64,000 nucleotides of DNA from Anammoximicrobium sp964645045 (GTDB lineage: Bacteria > Planctomycetota > Planctomycetia > Pirellulales > Pirellulaceae), in contig CAZXYZ010000054.1 of assembly GCA_964645045.1 (NCBI GenBank), positions 1 through 64,000 on the forward strand. Reading direction: 5' to 3'. The translations under genes were made by a program, and so were the position numbers. The notes beneath the pieces are model-generated. The model worked only from the letters and a program-made list of their open reading frames with translations, searched no databases and had not been told where the DNA came from. Positions 16,243 to 26,041 of the stretch are shown here, piece by piece (position 1 is the first letter of the stretch; each line of letters begins with the position of its first letter).

Positions 16243-17820
16243 TCAAGGTGTGGCCAGACGTTTCACAACCAGGATCGTCTGGTCATCGATGCCGCCCTCG
16301 TGGGATTGTCGATCCAGGAACGCACGCGTCTTACGGATCAACTCGTCGGCATCCAGGTCGCGATGGGTCTGGAATAACCGCCATAACACCCGCTCGCGGG
16401 GCCCTCGCAAGGACCGATGGACGCCTTCGCTGATCGCCACGAGCATCTCCCCACGCTCCAACCGATCCGAGACGGCGGCATAGTCGCTGTCAGGCTGCGT
16501 GCCCAACGGTAGGGCATCCGACGGGGCCAGCGTGCGTAGTGAGTCGCCCACCACCGCCGCGTAGACGTGGCCGGCCGCGACGTGCTCGATCGCGCCCGTC
16601 TCCGGCTGGACGTTCGCATAGAATAACGACGCGAACTGATCGCCGACGGAGGCGGTCCAAAGGGTTTCGTTGATGCGTTCAACCACCTGCTGAACCGTGT
16701 GGCCGTAGGCGGCGTGCGCGCGGAGCGCCGTGTGCAGTGTCGCGGTCGTCAACCCCGACTCGAACATTTTTCCCTGGGCATCGCCCACGGCGACCGCCAA
16801 GTCTCCGCCGAGCAAAACGAACCAGTCGTGGAAATCACCGCCCATCGCCCCCGACTGCGCCGTCCAGCCGGAAAGGTCCCAGCCCGGCAACATGGGCTTG
16901 ATCCGCGGCAAGCGGTGTTGCTGCCACTGGGCGGCGTGCGTTAATTGCCGAGCCAGACTCCGCAGCTTCGCGGTCTGATTCAAGAGCACCGCGCGTTCCA
17001 AATCGGCCGCGATCCGGCCGGCGACGATTTCGATCAAGTTCGTTTCGTCAACCGAGAAATCGCGTCCATGGTCACAAAATGTCCACAACGTCCCAAACGG
17101 AGTTGTCGGACTGGAGATCGGCACACAGACGGCCGAGCGGAATTCCTCCGGGATCTGCCAACTTGGCAGCAACTCGGCGTCCCGCACGACGACCGCATGT
17201 CCGACCAATGCCTCCAAATCGGCCGCCGCCCCTCGTAACGGCCGCGGCGAATCGACAAACCGCGATTTGGGCAAGCCCCAGCAAGCTCTGAGTTTCAGCT
17301 GACGGGTGGAGTCGTCCAACAAATAAATGGCCGCCGCCTCGCAACCTACCGCTTGGGCGCCAGCCTTCAGCACCGTCTCCAGTCGCTCGGCCAAATGCGT
17401 CTGTTCGTCCGGGTGAGGCGCCACCGGAACGCCGACCGCCAACTCGGCTTCCCGCTGCCACAACGCACACCGGGTCTGATGGAGTTCCTGCAACAAGTCC
17501 GCAATCGCGGCCGCCAGATCTTGAGCCAACTCCTGGCTGCAACGCGCATCGGACACCACGCGATTTCCCCCAGGGGATCTTCCACCGGAATCCATGGATA
17601 CCACGCTAGGCCGATCTCCCTCCGCCTGACCAATCGATCGCGACCAAACCGCATGCGCGGCCGGTGGCCCTTCGGCATGGCATTGCAGGGACCACCCGGT
17701 CATCCGGCGGAAGGATTCACACAGCCCGCGCAGGCTGCGAACCTCGTCCAACCGAGGACTCTTGACCTTGGGAACCTCTTCCACGTGCAACCGCAAGCGA
17801 GCTGCAGTTCGTTGTGTCAC
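16243..17820 (-). CDS. GAF-domain SpoIIE/PP2C-like serine phosphatase
   Basis: A protein of ~525 residues. GTG 17820 is chosen because it opens the family-like block RLRLHVEEVPKVKSPRLDEV; longer starts are possible. Residues ~150-300 form a GAF sensor domain (ETVLKAGAQAVGCEAAAIYL, FRSAVCVPISSPTTPFGTLW). The C-terminal ~230 residues are a SpoIIE-type phosphatase: SGWTAQSGAMGGDFHDWFVL (acidic metal site GGDFHD), LAVAVGDAQGKMFESGL (second metal Asp) and DDQTILVVKR at the end. Such proteins usually dephosphorylate anti-anti-sigma factors or other phosphoserine proteins in response to a ligand or redox cue. No partner STAS gene is adjacent. The gene starts just upstream of the conserved tRNA-Leu, on the chromosomal side of the presumed insertion. 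Confidence 0.85.
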   Translation of the reverse strand: MTQRTAARLRLHVEEVPKVKSPRLDEVRSLRGLCESFRRMTGWSLQCHAEGPPAAHAVWSRSIGQAEGDRPSVVSMDSGGRSPGGNRVVSDARCSQELAQDLAAAIADLLQELHQTRCALWQREAELAVGVPVAPHPDEQTHLAERLETVLKAGAQAVGCEAAAIYLLDDSTRQLKLRACWGLPKSRFVDSPRPLRGAAADLEALVGHAVVVRDAELLPSWQIPEEFRSAVCVPISSPTTPFGTLWTFCDHGRDFSVDETNLIEIVAGRIAADLERAVLLNQTAKLRSLARQLTHAAQWQQHRLPRIKPMLPGWDLSGWTAQSGAMGGDFHDWFVLLGGDLAVAVGDAQGKMFESGLTTATLHTALRAHAAYGHTVQQVVERINETLWTASVGDQFASLFYANVQPETGAIEHVAAGHVYAAVVGDSLRTLAPSDALPLGTQPDSDYAAVSDRLERGEMLVAISEGVHRSLRGPRERVLWRLFQTHRDLDADELIRKTRAFLDRQSHEGGIDDQTILVVKRLATP

Positions 17821-18089
17821 GACATCACCTGTCACCTGGTTTCCAGACCGTTGGCCGAAATGGGCGGCGAAATCGCCACTTCGCCCATCACGCACAGCGG
17901 ACCGAGACAATCGCCGAGCGAATAAATACTACGTAAACCGCGCAGTATACCCGGCTTTCACAGGTTAACATCGGAAGTGAACAAGTAATGAATGAGCAGG
18001 ATTTGACGTTGACGTTGATTTGATAGTTCGGGATGAGTGCATAGCCGGCATGAAATGCGTATCCGGCACAAACGGTAAATCTGGCACGG

Positions 18090-18821
18090 TCACGTCCGCC
18101 AGTCGGAGTCGCCTTGAATCTCGTCGCGCAAGCGTGCCAAGGCGCGGACCCAGAGCATCCGGACGGCACCGACGCCGCGGTCCATCCGGCGGGCGATTTC
18201 TTCGTAGGGCAAGTCCTGCGGGTTATGCAACAGAATGACTTGCCGGTAATCCTCCGGCAGACGCTCCAGCACTTCGGCCAGCCGCAGCCGTTGTTCCGCG
18301 GCGACGGCGACGGCGCTGGGCGACGGGCCGCCGCCCGCCAGCAATTGGTCCAGCCGCTGGGAGGACTGTGCCAATGACGCGTCCAAGGACAACTCGCGAG
18401 ACACGTCGCGTTTCCTGGCTCCGGCAAAATGCCGTGCCAGATGCGCCAGTTGGTGCGCGAGAATCCCCCGCACCCACGCCAGTCGCTCTGCCTCCGTGCT
18501 GCCGCGGAAGTTCTGCCAACCGCGCCACGCTTCCAACATGGTTTGCTGCACGGCGTCCGAAGCCGAGAACTTGCCCTGAAAGCGGGAGTCGATCTCCAGC
18601 CGGGCGAGCATTTTCAAATAGGCTTCGTGACGTACCAGCCACGTTGTGCCTTCGTCCGCGGCGGCGTTGGGCGGCGGGAAATCCGAGTTGGCACCGTTCG
18701 AGAAATAACTGTCCGATTGCGCCGTGGCGTAAGCTTCCAGCTTGCGGTCGGTGGTGGCACCGCAAGCTGGAAGCTTACGCCACTTATTTTTCGAACGGTG
18801 CTTATCCGGTTGGGACGTCAT
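18090..18821 (-). CDS. ECF sigma factor with repeat element in its N-terminus
   Basis: A protein of 243 residues. The sigma2 region (DSRFQGKFSASDAVQQTMLE, WRGWQNFRG) and sigma4 region (RLAEVLERLPEDYRQVILLH, LPYEEIARRMDRGVGAVRML) match planctomycete ECF factors. The first 45 residues are odd: after MTSQPDK the sequence runs through a 111-bp palindromic element (18691-18801), translated as RSKNKWRKLPACGATTDRK and onwards, before re-entering the normal lead-in PPPNAAADEGTTWLVRHEAY. The element is a multiple of three, so the frame survives. An internal start after the element would give a normal-length factor. It lies 62 bp downstream of the kinase gene in the same direction. In planctomycetes such ECF factors are commonly paired with Ser/Thr kinases, which suggests control by phosphorylation. 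Confidence 0.85.
   Translation of the reverse strand: MTSQPDKHRSKNKWRKLPACGATTDRKLEAYATAQSDSYFSNGANSDFPPPNAAADEGTTWLVRHEAYLKMLARLEIDSRFQGKFSASDAVQQTMLEAWRGWQNFRGSTEAERLAWVRGILAHQLAHLARHFAGARKRDVSRELSLDASLAQSSQRLDQLLAGGGPSPSAVAVAAEQRLRLAEVLERLPEDYRQVILLHNPQDLPYEEIARRMDRGVGAVRMLWVRALARLRDEIQGDSDWRT
18691..18801. repeat. 111-bp palindromic element inside sigma gene
   Basis: Nested inverted repeat. Outer arms GCACCGTTCGAGAAATAA (18691-18708) and TTATTTTTCGAACGGTGC (18784-18801); inner 25-bp arms 18724-18748 and 18759-18783 contain GCGTAAGCTTCCAGCTTGCG and its complement. The same outer plus inner half recurs at 25283-25322, and the inner motif in a GTGGGG variant recurs at 45854-45976. This is a dispersed family, short and without a transposase. 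Confidence 0.8.
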
Positions 18822-18883
18822 GAGGCTCGATCCTTCGTTGACGCGTCAGGTTCGTGAGCGGTGGATGGCTGCATTTCCCGACG

Positions 18884-21800
18884 TCATGGTACACGAACCC
18901 GCCGCCAGCGAGCGACGAGACGGAACGTCCCAACGACCGGCAGGGCCAGCGTCAGCAACCAACACATCTGGTAGGCGCCAAAGAACCAGACCCAATACCA
19001 ACCGTCCCCAGCGTAACGTTCTCCCGGCTGCAAGCCCATGCCTTGCGTTTGCGCAACCGACAGAACCACACCGGCGGTCAGGCCGGCGGCCAACACCGTT
19101 GCGGCCAGCCAACCGGCCACCAGTCGCCACCGGCGTGCCAGCGACCATCGTACCAGCCGAACGACGGCGACGCACACGGGGAAGAACATGATTGCCAATA
19201 ACGCCTTGCCCAAGGGTTCGAGCAGCGAGGAATCGTTGCCGCCCGCCAGCGCCGCCATGAGCGCCCATGCGGCGACGACAGGCATCAGCAGCAGGCGCCG
19301 CAAACTCCAGCGACGGTCGCGGATCAGTCGGAACACGTACACGCCGGGCACGTAGACGAGTCCCAGGCTGTAGAACAGTCCCCAAGCGACAAAGGGGGCC
19401 GTGTCCCAGACCGGACCGTCTCCCTGTGCCCACGGCAATCTCCGAATTTGGCGTGGATCGTCTTGTTCGCCGGACAGCCGTGCCGGCACGCGTGAGACGG
19501 GTGCCAGGGCTGGCCGTGCGACGGTAGCAACGGTGGCCGAAATCGCTTTCGCCTTTTTCCCCTCGCCCGCTGGGTGAGGGCTGGGTGAGGGCAGGGAAAC
19601 CGGAAAGTCATTTCGGCCACCGTGACCAGCGTCCAACCGCGACACGCCGTTTTCCTCGACCGGCTCCTCGGCCGGCGGCGATGCCTCGCACACCCGTGAC
19701 ACGAATTGGTGCTGAAAGAACAGATGAGGCGGCTGTTGGTCACGGCCGGCATCCAGCAGGGCGACTTGTTTGCGGTCGAGCATTACCTGATGACCTTCCC
19801 GACGTGGCGTCGGCGCTGCGGCAATCCAAATCATCCGCCCACTGGCTGCATCCAAAGCATAGACGGCTCCCAGCGGGGAAACTCGCCGGACGATCACCGA
19901 CGGGCCGACGCCGCCGGCTGCCGGCAAGACTCCCTCGATCTCGTCGCTCCACAAATTGAAGACCGGCCTTTGCCATAACGGACGGTCGGGATCCCGCGGC
20001 GGGATGGCCATCAACTGGTCACGGTTCGCCAGCAGGATTTCGTCGTTTCCGTCACCGTCGGCATCGCAGGCCCAGAGGCGGAATTCGCCGCGATGCATCC
20101 CCTGCTCGCTCGTCAGCCGAAAGTCGCTGGCCGTCTTCCCCATCGCGTCGATCACGACGACCCGTTCCGACTGGTCCCACAGATTCAGAGCGATCAGCGG
20201 CGGGCCCGCCGCGGTCCGGAGCAACAGCGGCCGCGGCCGGCAGCGTTGCCTGGTCTCTTGCGAGTCGATCTGTCCCCACGACGAAGCCACGTCGAATCGG
20301 GTGGACCATTTTTCCTGGCCGTCGGCGCCGTTGAGTCCCCGCAGCCAAGCGATTCGGCCTGTCGGCTTCGTCACGTCATCGAATTCCAACGCGACCACGT
20401 CCTCGCGTCCATCTTGGTCCAGATCCGTCACCGCCGCCGGCGGGATTTCGGTCATGGGGTATTTGCCTGCGGGCAGTGTGTGGCTCCACAACGGCTGCCC
20501 CGTCTTGCCGCTGACGGCCCGCAGTTCCGTCTGAGGCGGCCCCTGCGCCGTTTCGCTGGGGACAATTACATCCAGTACGCCATCGCCGTCGAGGTCTCCG
20601 TAAGCCAGCGGCAGGGTGCCTTGATCGAAGCCATGCGCCGGCGGCCCCGCGCCGGGCGGCACTCCGTAGGCCCGCGTCAAGGCGTGCTTCCACACCACGG
20701 TGCCGCGCCGCCCCGACAGCACCGCCAGCCACAGTTGTTGATCGTCGGAACTGCGGGTCATCCCATAAGAAAACCCCCAGTCGCATCCGGCGGCGAACAC
20801 GACCTCGGGCAAGCCGTCGCGATCCAAGTCCCGCACGTCCAAGGCAAGCACGTCCTCGATCCGAGTGACCTCGATCTCCGCCGACCACAACGTGCGCCCG
20901 GACCTTCCCGAAATCGCGTGCAGCGGCCGGAAACGTCCGCTCCGCGAAGCCTGTCCCGCACAGCCGAGCAGGTCTGCCGTGCCGTCCCCGTCCAGATCTC
21001 CCAGCCCGTCGGCGGCCGGACCAGCCGCGCCGACGGCGACTCGCTTCGCCGCCCCGTTGTCCGGCACAGGACTGTCCGACAGCAGGGATTCGGCAAGATA
21101 CCAGGCTGTTGGCACGGCATCGAGCCGCGGCCCAGCGGCCACCAGCGGCACGCTCATCTTGGACGAACTCGGCAGGCGTGACGCCCACAGCGGTTGTCCG
21201 TTTCGGCTCGAAGCGGCGACCATCGTGCCGTCGCCCAGCGTGCGGACCAAATCGCGCCGTCCGTCGCCGTCCAAATCTGCTGCGGCCGACCAGGCGGTCG
21301 CGATACTCCTCCACCGTTCCCGCCGCGTGCCGCGAAAACAGGCCAGGCTCTGGCTGGCCGGCGAACCGATCTCGCCGCGGCGGACGATCCCGAACAAGTC
21401 CTCGACGCCGTCGCCGTCCGCATCGGCCGCTACGACGTTCGTCAGTCGGCTGCTCTGATGCACCAATTCACCGGTGCCTGCGGAGAACGTGTACACCAGA
21501 TCGAACTGCGGATTCGATCCTTCACCGGAAACCGGAACGACGAACTGCGGCCAGCCGTCGTTGCCCGCTTGCCACCAACGCGGCGGCGCCAAGCGGTACT
21601 CTTCGCCAAAGGCGGTCGGCCGCAACCGCTGCCGCCCGATCCACAACGTTCGGCCGTCGCCGCCCGACAAGGCGTCGATGTACAAGTCGAAGTGCGTCCC
21701 CCACAGCGCGGCCGCAAAGACGTCCCGCACACCGTCGCCGTCGACATCGGGACCCGCCAGGAAATGGTCCACTTGCGAATCCATTGTCTTCAGCCGGCGT

Positions 21801-24581
21801 CTCCAGCGCGGTTTTCCCGTGCTGCCATCGACGACTTCCAGTTCGCCCCAAGCCGACGGCTCCCAGCCGCCGGAGGCGTCCGACGTTCCGTGGGGAACCA
21901 GCAGCTCGGCCCTTCCGTCGCCCTCCAAGTCGGCGATGACGGGCCACCGCGGCACGGGCGAGGTGTTCGTTTCCGGACCGGGCCAAGCCGCCTGGATGAC
22001 GCGCGACCAGAGCGTCCGCCGCTGGACCAGCGACACAACGCCGAGCCGCGTGCGAGGCGCGCCGCTGGGCCCCGCCCAACTCGCCTGTGCCGGCAGTTCT
22101 TCCAACAGGACCAGTTCGTCGCTGCCGTCTCCGTCCACATCCGCCGCCAGAGGCGACAAACCCGGCCGAAACCCGCAGTCGATTGGCGCGCCTCGCGGCT
22201 GTCCGTTGTCCGGCGCCAGCGTCAACACATGCTGGCCGGCAACCAGTGCCAGGCCGGATTCGTCCGTTGGACCCCCGATGCGTCTCACGGAAATCCTGCA
22301 CGCTCCACTCGGCATGTACATGTGCGGCCCCGACCTTGTCGTCCGGCCCCGGCTGCGCCGTACGACATCGCCCTCCTGCGACCACCCGCCGCCACGGCCC
22401 TGCATTCCCGTCGGCCCGGAGCCGTAATCGCGATAAGCCTCCGGGGCTTCGGCGCCGGATGGCAGCGTACACCAACGGTCGGCAATCTCACTGCTCCACA
22501 GCGTTTCACCCGTGCGGCCCGACACGGCTTCGACCCAGCGCCGCACGCCGCCCGCCGGGCCGGACGGATCCGCCGCCGTGACGACGAGATCGGGGATGTC
22601 ATCGGCGTTCAAGTCGCCCGCAAACACCGGCGGTGCGGCCAGTACGCTGGTCGTTGCCCGGTCGGCCCCGGTTTGGCCGCTGCCTGGCGGATTGACCGCA
22701 TCCGGGCGGGCCGGCGTTTCGCCCAGCGTCGCCAACCAAAGAACCTGGCCGTCCTTGCCGGAGATGGCCACGACACGAGCCGCATGCCGACTGGCCCAGA
22801 CCAGATCGGCATCGCCGTCGCGATTCAAGTCCAGGGCCGGTGTCATCAGGTGCGGACCATCGTCGAACAAATCCCAGCCGCCTTGCGGATTGAGCCGTTG
22901 CGGTTCACCCCAGAACCAATTCTGCGACACGGCGGCGCGCAGCAACGGGTCCGGCGGATTAGTCAATTGCAGAGTCCAACGCATGCTGCCGCGATTCATG
23001 TCCCAGCAACGCATCAGTTCGTCGTCCGCGGTCAAGACCAAGGCACCGCCGTCGGCCTCGACGATCCGGTACGTGGCCGGAACTTCGATGGGCCTTGCCA
23101 ACAGCCGCTCCTCCAGATTGAGCGTGATCTTCGGAGCATTTCTGCGATCCAGACTCAGCAGGAACGACTCGCTCAATCGTCCCTCGCCGGAAACCCGCAA
23201 GCGATAGTTGCCGGCCGGAACCACGATCGGCTGCTGTGTCGGGACCGTCTGCCGGGCTGCGATGTCGCCGGTCTCGGCAATGATTTCCGCCACCAGCGGC
23301 GGCTGGTCGGTATCCAAGGCGACGCGTGCCAGCCGCCAGTGCCCGTACCACACGGCGCTCAGCAGCGCCAGCAGGACGACGGCGACCGTCGCAGCCACCG
23401 AACCTCCCGCCAGCGTCAAGCTGCGGCGGTGCCGCCGTGCCCATTTGACGCCGCGATCAACCATCCCGGCCCGCCGCGCCCGGATCGGCCGCCCGTCGAG
23501 CACGGCCCGCAGATCGTCGGCCAGCGCCCGCGAGTTCGCGTAACGCTGCTCCGGCTCTTTGGCCAAGCACCTGAGCAGGTCCGTCTCCAAGTCGCGCGGC
23601 AGATCCGGCCGCAGGCGGCGCGGCGGTGCGGGTTCCTGGTTCAGGATTTGGCTGATCAACTGGTGCGGCGTGTCCCCCGAGAACACGGGCTGGCCCGTGG
23701 CCAATTCGTACAGCGTCGCCCCCAGGCTGTACAGATCGGTGCGATGGTCCATGCGGTGGCGGGCTGCGGAAGCCTGTTCCGGACTCATATACCGCGGCGT
23801 GCCCAGCAGTGCGCCGGTCATGCTCAACGTGACGTCATCCAGGCGTTTGGCCAACCCAAAATCGGTGAGCCAGATGCGTCCTTCTTCGTCCAGCAGCAGA
23901 TTCGAGGGTTTGACATCGCGATGGATCACGTCCCGCTGATGGGCGTGCGCCAGTGCCTCGGCCGCCTGCAGGCCCCAGTCGGCAACAGTTTGGACTTCCA
24001 GCGGCTCGGTCCGCTGCGCCAGCACTTCGGCCTTCGATGAACTGCATCGCGTAGTAATTCACGCCGCCTTCGCTGCCCACGAAAAAAAACGGCACGATAT
24101 TCGTATGGTGCAGCCGGGCGACCGTTTCGGCTTCGCGGCGAAAGCGGTCCACCGCTTCCGGATCGGAGACCGCGCCGAACCGCAGGACTTTGACGGCCAC
24201 ACGGCGTCCCAGCGAAATCTGCTCGGCTTCGTACACCGCCCCCATGCCGCCGCGTCCGACTTCGCGCAACAGCCGAAAGTCGCCCAGGCGCTGGGGCGAA
24301 TTCGGACCCGCTTGTTCGGTACGATGGATGAACTCCAGCCCCGCCAGACACGCCTCCAGCCGCTCGGCCAACTGAGGATGCCGCCGGATCAACTCATCCC
24401 GGCTGGGAGCGGTCCCCGCTTTCAGCTCGGACAGGTATCTGTCCAGGATTTCGACCAGTTGCTCTTCGTCCGCCTGGGTTTCGTGCGTCTGGGTTTCGTC
24501 TGGCGGCGAGCCCGCCGGCAGCGCGTCTGCCGCCACCGAAAGCGTCTTGTCAGGATCGTAGTCAGGAAAAGGATTGGACAT
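18884..24581 (-). CDS. Giant Ser/Thr kinase with FG-GAP repeats, frameshifted
   Basis: One gene of ~1,900 codons interrupted by a frameshift at about 24025-24040. From ATG 24581 (MSNPFPDYDPDKTLSVAAD) the kinase N-lobe is intact: VGRGGMGAVYEA near residue 102 and AVKVLRF. After YYAMQFIEG the frame breaks; the other frame resumes at EVLAQRTEPLEVQTVADWGL and continues with HRDVKPSNLLL, TDFGLAKRL and MSPEQAS. A transmembrane helix follows near residue 387 (VAATVAVVLLALLSAVWYGH). Then come ~1,250 extracytoplasmic residues with many DxDxDGxxD FG-GAP/VCBS-type motifs (DLNRDGDADLVW, DVDGDGSDELVLL, DLDGDGRRDLVR), probably a beta-propeller. About 160 C-terminal residues form several more helices. The clean frame after the break argues for a recent mutation or a sequencing error. 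Confidence 0.8.
19521..19632. repeat. Palindromic element inside kinase coding sequence
   Basis: Terminal inverted repeats of ~23 bp (19521-19543 and 19610-19632); the innermost 14 bases ACGGTGGCCGAAAT / ATTTCGGCCACCGT are perfect. Between them lies a Pro/Ser/Lys-rich stretch that the kinase reads through (SLPSPSPHPAGEGKKAKA). The termini match those of the elements at 25858, 26042 and 57928. Confidence 0.7.
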
Positions 24582-24942
24582 GGAACCTGTGTCCTGAAAC
24601 GTGACCAATTCCTGGGGGAAAAGGACCGGGACGCCCGCCGCAACGCGGCCGTTGGGGCGTCAATCATTATGCCTGCAAGCGGCATAATAGGTTAGTGCCA
24701 GACGCGAACAGAATGTCACGCGAAAACTCGCCAAATTCAATTTTTGGGGCGATGCTTCTCTTCGGCCTTCCGTTGTGAATTCATGCGAAATGACGTTCGG
24801 AAATTGCCGCCCCCGCCCCTGCCCTGTCCCAGGCCAGATCGTCCCATCTTGTTGGGTGAATGGAGGATTGAGGTAAGAAAACAACGCCCCGCCAAATGGC
24901 TAGACAAGACCGGATGACAAAAACGAGGAAATGCAGAAGAGG
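24582..24942. other. Kinase upstream region, no gene recognised
   Basis: This should contain the kinase promoter. No gene-like frame with a ribosome site is seen on either strand. A short inverted repeat GCCTGCAAGCGGCATAATAGG-like stretch (about 24669-24690) is weak. Nothing firmer was found. Confidence 0.35.
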
Positions 24943-25044
24943 CTGGTTATAAATGGGGGGGGGTTATAAATGGGAAAAACGAAGACGAAGACAGATTAAT
25001 TTATAACCAGCTCCCCCCATTTATAACCCCCCCATTTATAACCA
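24943..25044. repeat. Inverted repeat of TTATAAATGGGG units
   Basis: Left arm CTGGTTATAAATGGGGGG (from 24943) plus a second GGTTATAAATGGG; right arm CCCCCCATTTATAACC, then CCATTTATAACCAG ending at 25044. The arms are about 32 bp and differ only in G-run length. A fifth, partial ATTTATAACCAG lies in the spacer at 24999-25010. The G9 and C7 runs make a stable cruciform or G-quadruplex conceivable. Confidence 0.75.
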
Positions 25045-25198
25045 GATCGTGCATTTGTCTTTGTTTTAGCATTTTATCGGGTCGTTGAAAAAAAGGTCTC
25101 CTGCGAGTTGGATGTTTTTTGGTCAAACTGTGGTTGCAAAGGACTCCCCTACCAGCCCCGGAGACAACCCTGGACCGCCGAACAGATTAGTGTCGCAT

Positions 25199-25250
25199 TG
25201 TCGCCTTTCGCTCCGCGAAAGAACGTCCTTTCGCGGAGCGAAAGGCGACA
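25199..25250. repeat. Perfect 23-bp hairpin (GCGAAAG family)
   Basis: Arms 25199-25221 and 25228-25250 are perfectly complementary and contain CGCCTTTCGCTCCGCGAAAG, with a 6-base loop. No T-run follows on either strand, so this is a repeat element rather than a simple terminator. Confidence 0.8.
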
Positions 25251-25282
25251 AAACCGCGGTGTTGTTCTTGGACGGGTACTTA

Positions 25283-25322
25283 GCACCGTTCGAGAAAAGT
25301 GGCGTAAGCTTCCAGCTTGCGA
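25283..25322. repeat. Half copy of the AAGCTTCCAGCTTGC element
   Basis: GCACCGTTCGAGAAAAG followed by GGCGTAAGCTTCCAGCTTGC: one arm of the element found whole at 18691-18801. The second arm is missing, so this is a truncated copy. Confidence 0.7.
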
Positions 25323-25395
25323 TACCATGATCTCCCGCAAGCCCCGTTGGGCAACGCTGTGCAGCATTTTCTGACCGCGAATTGGGCGGAACGGA

Positions 25396-25462
25396 GTAGC
25401 CGCGTTCGCCAGAACGCGGGTCCAATGTCCCGAAAGCCCCGCATTCTGGCGAATGCGGCTAC
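25396..25462. repeat. Inverted repeat, GTAGCCGCATTCGCC family
   Basis: Arms 25396-25419 and 25439-25462 pair at 22 of 24 positions (GTAGCCGCGTTCGCCAGAAC ...). A second copy with the same arms is at 53970-54032, showing a dispersed family. Confidence 0.75.
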
Positions 25463-25519
25463 CAAAACGCTTCACAGGGTTGCCCGTAGGGGCGGCAGGT
25501 GCCTATCCTACAAGTTCAA

Positions 25520-25822
25520 CTACTCGCGCCAAGTTGGCTTTCGGCGTCGCGCGCGCGGGTGCCGTGTTGCCGGAGGCTCGGGCGGGCTGCTTCGGCCCAG
25601 TAGTTTTTCGTCGCACGGTTCCACCTTGGCCGCCCGGCGGCGGTCGCGCGTCCCCGGGGTCCGGTCGAGATCAAAGGACACCGCTTGCCCCTCTTTCAAC
25701 TGATCAAACGACGCGCCGACCACTGCGGTGCAGTGAAAGAAAACGTCCCCGCCCTCGTCGCACGGCTTGATAAACCCGATGGCCTTGTCGGAAATGAGCT
25801 TGGCGATGATTCCTATTCCCAC
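25520..25822 (-). CDS. Cold-shock domain protein
   Basis: A protein of 100 residues starting at ATG 25822. The first ~70 residues are a cold-shock domain: MGIGIIAKLISDKAIGFIKP with the RNP1-like KAIGFIKP, the RNP2-like DVFFHCTAV, then FDQLKEGQAVSFDLDRTPGT and RRAAKVEPC. The usual RNP1 aromatic is replaced (AIGFI), and residues 71-100 are a basic, probably disordered tail (RSSPPEPPATRHPRARRR). It should bind single-stranded RNA or DNA and act as an RNA chaperone. The gene stands alone in a repeat-rich region. Confidence 0.85.
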   Translation of the reverse strand: MGIGIIAKLISDKAIGFIKPCDEGGDVFFHCTAVVGASFDQLKEGQAVSFDLDRTPGTRDRRRAAKVEPCDEKLLGRSSPPEPPATRHPRARRRKPTWRE

Positions 25823-25857
25823 GTGCGGTGCCTCGAATTCTCGCGATGATACTGCTG

Positions 25858-26034
25858 GAACGGTGGCCGAAATCCCGGCGAGCGTTGGGCGTCAGCCCAT
25901 CGGTGTCTTGTCCCGGCGAACGTTGGGCGTCAGCCCATCGGTGTCTTGTCTGAACGGGCAGTTTTCCGCATTGCGCTCATGCGGAAAACCGGCGGGCTTA
26001 CGCCGGCCGCTCGCCGTTTTCATGCCACCGTTGC
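25858..26034. mobile_element. MITE-like element D
   Basis: Terminal inverted repeats: left GGAACGGTGGCCGAAATC from 25858 with CGGCGAGCG further in; right CGCTCGCCG ... ATGCCACCGTTGC ending 26034. The interior holds a 38-bp tandem duplication (25874-25911 and 25912-25949, one mismatch; begins CCCGGCGAGCGTTGGGCGTC). No coding capacity. Confidence 0.55.
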
Positions 26035-26041
26035 TCGCCGC

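Noticed and set aside
21194..24040. Open frame of ~950 codons on the plus strand
   Set aside because: Antisense to the giant kinase gene; the composition (Arg/Pro/His/Ala-rich) is typical of the mirror of a GC-rich gene and no domain is seen.
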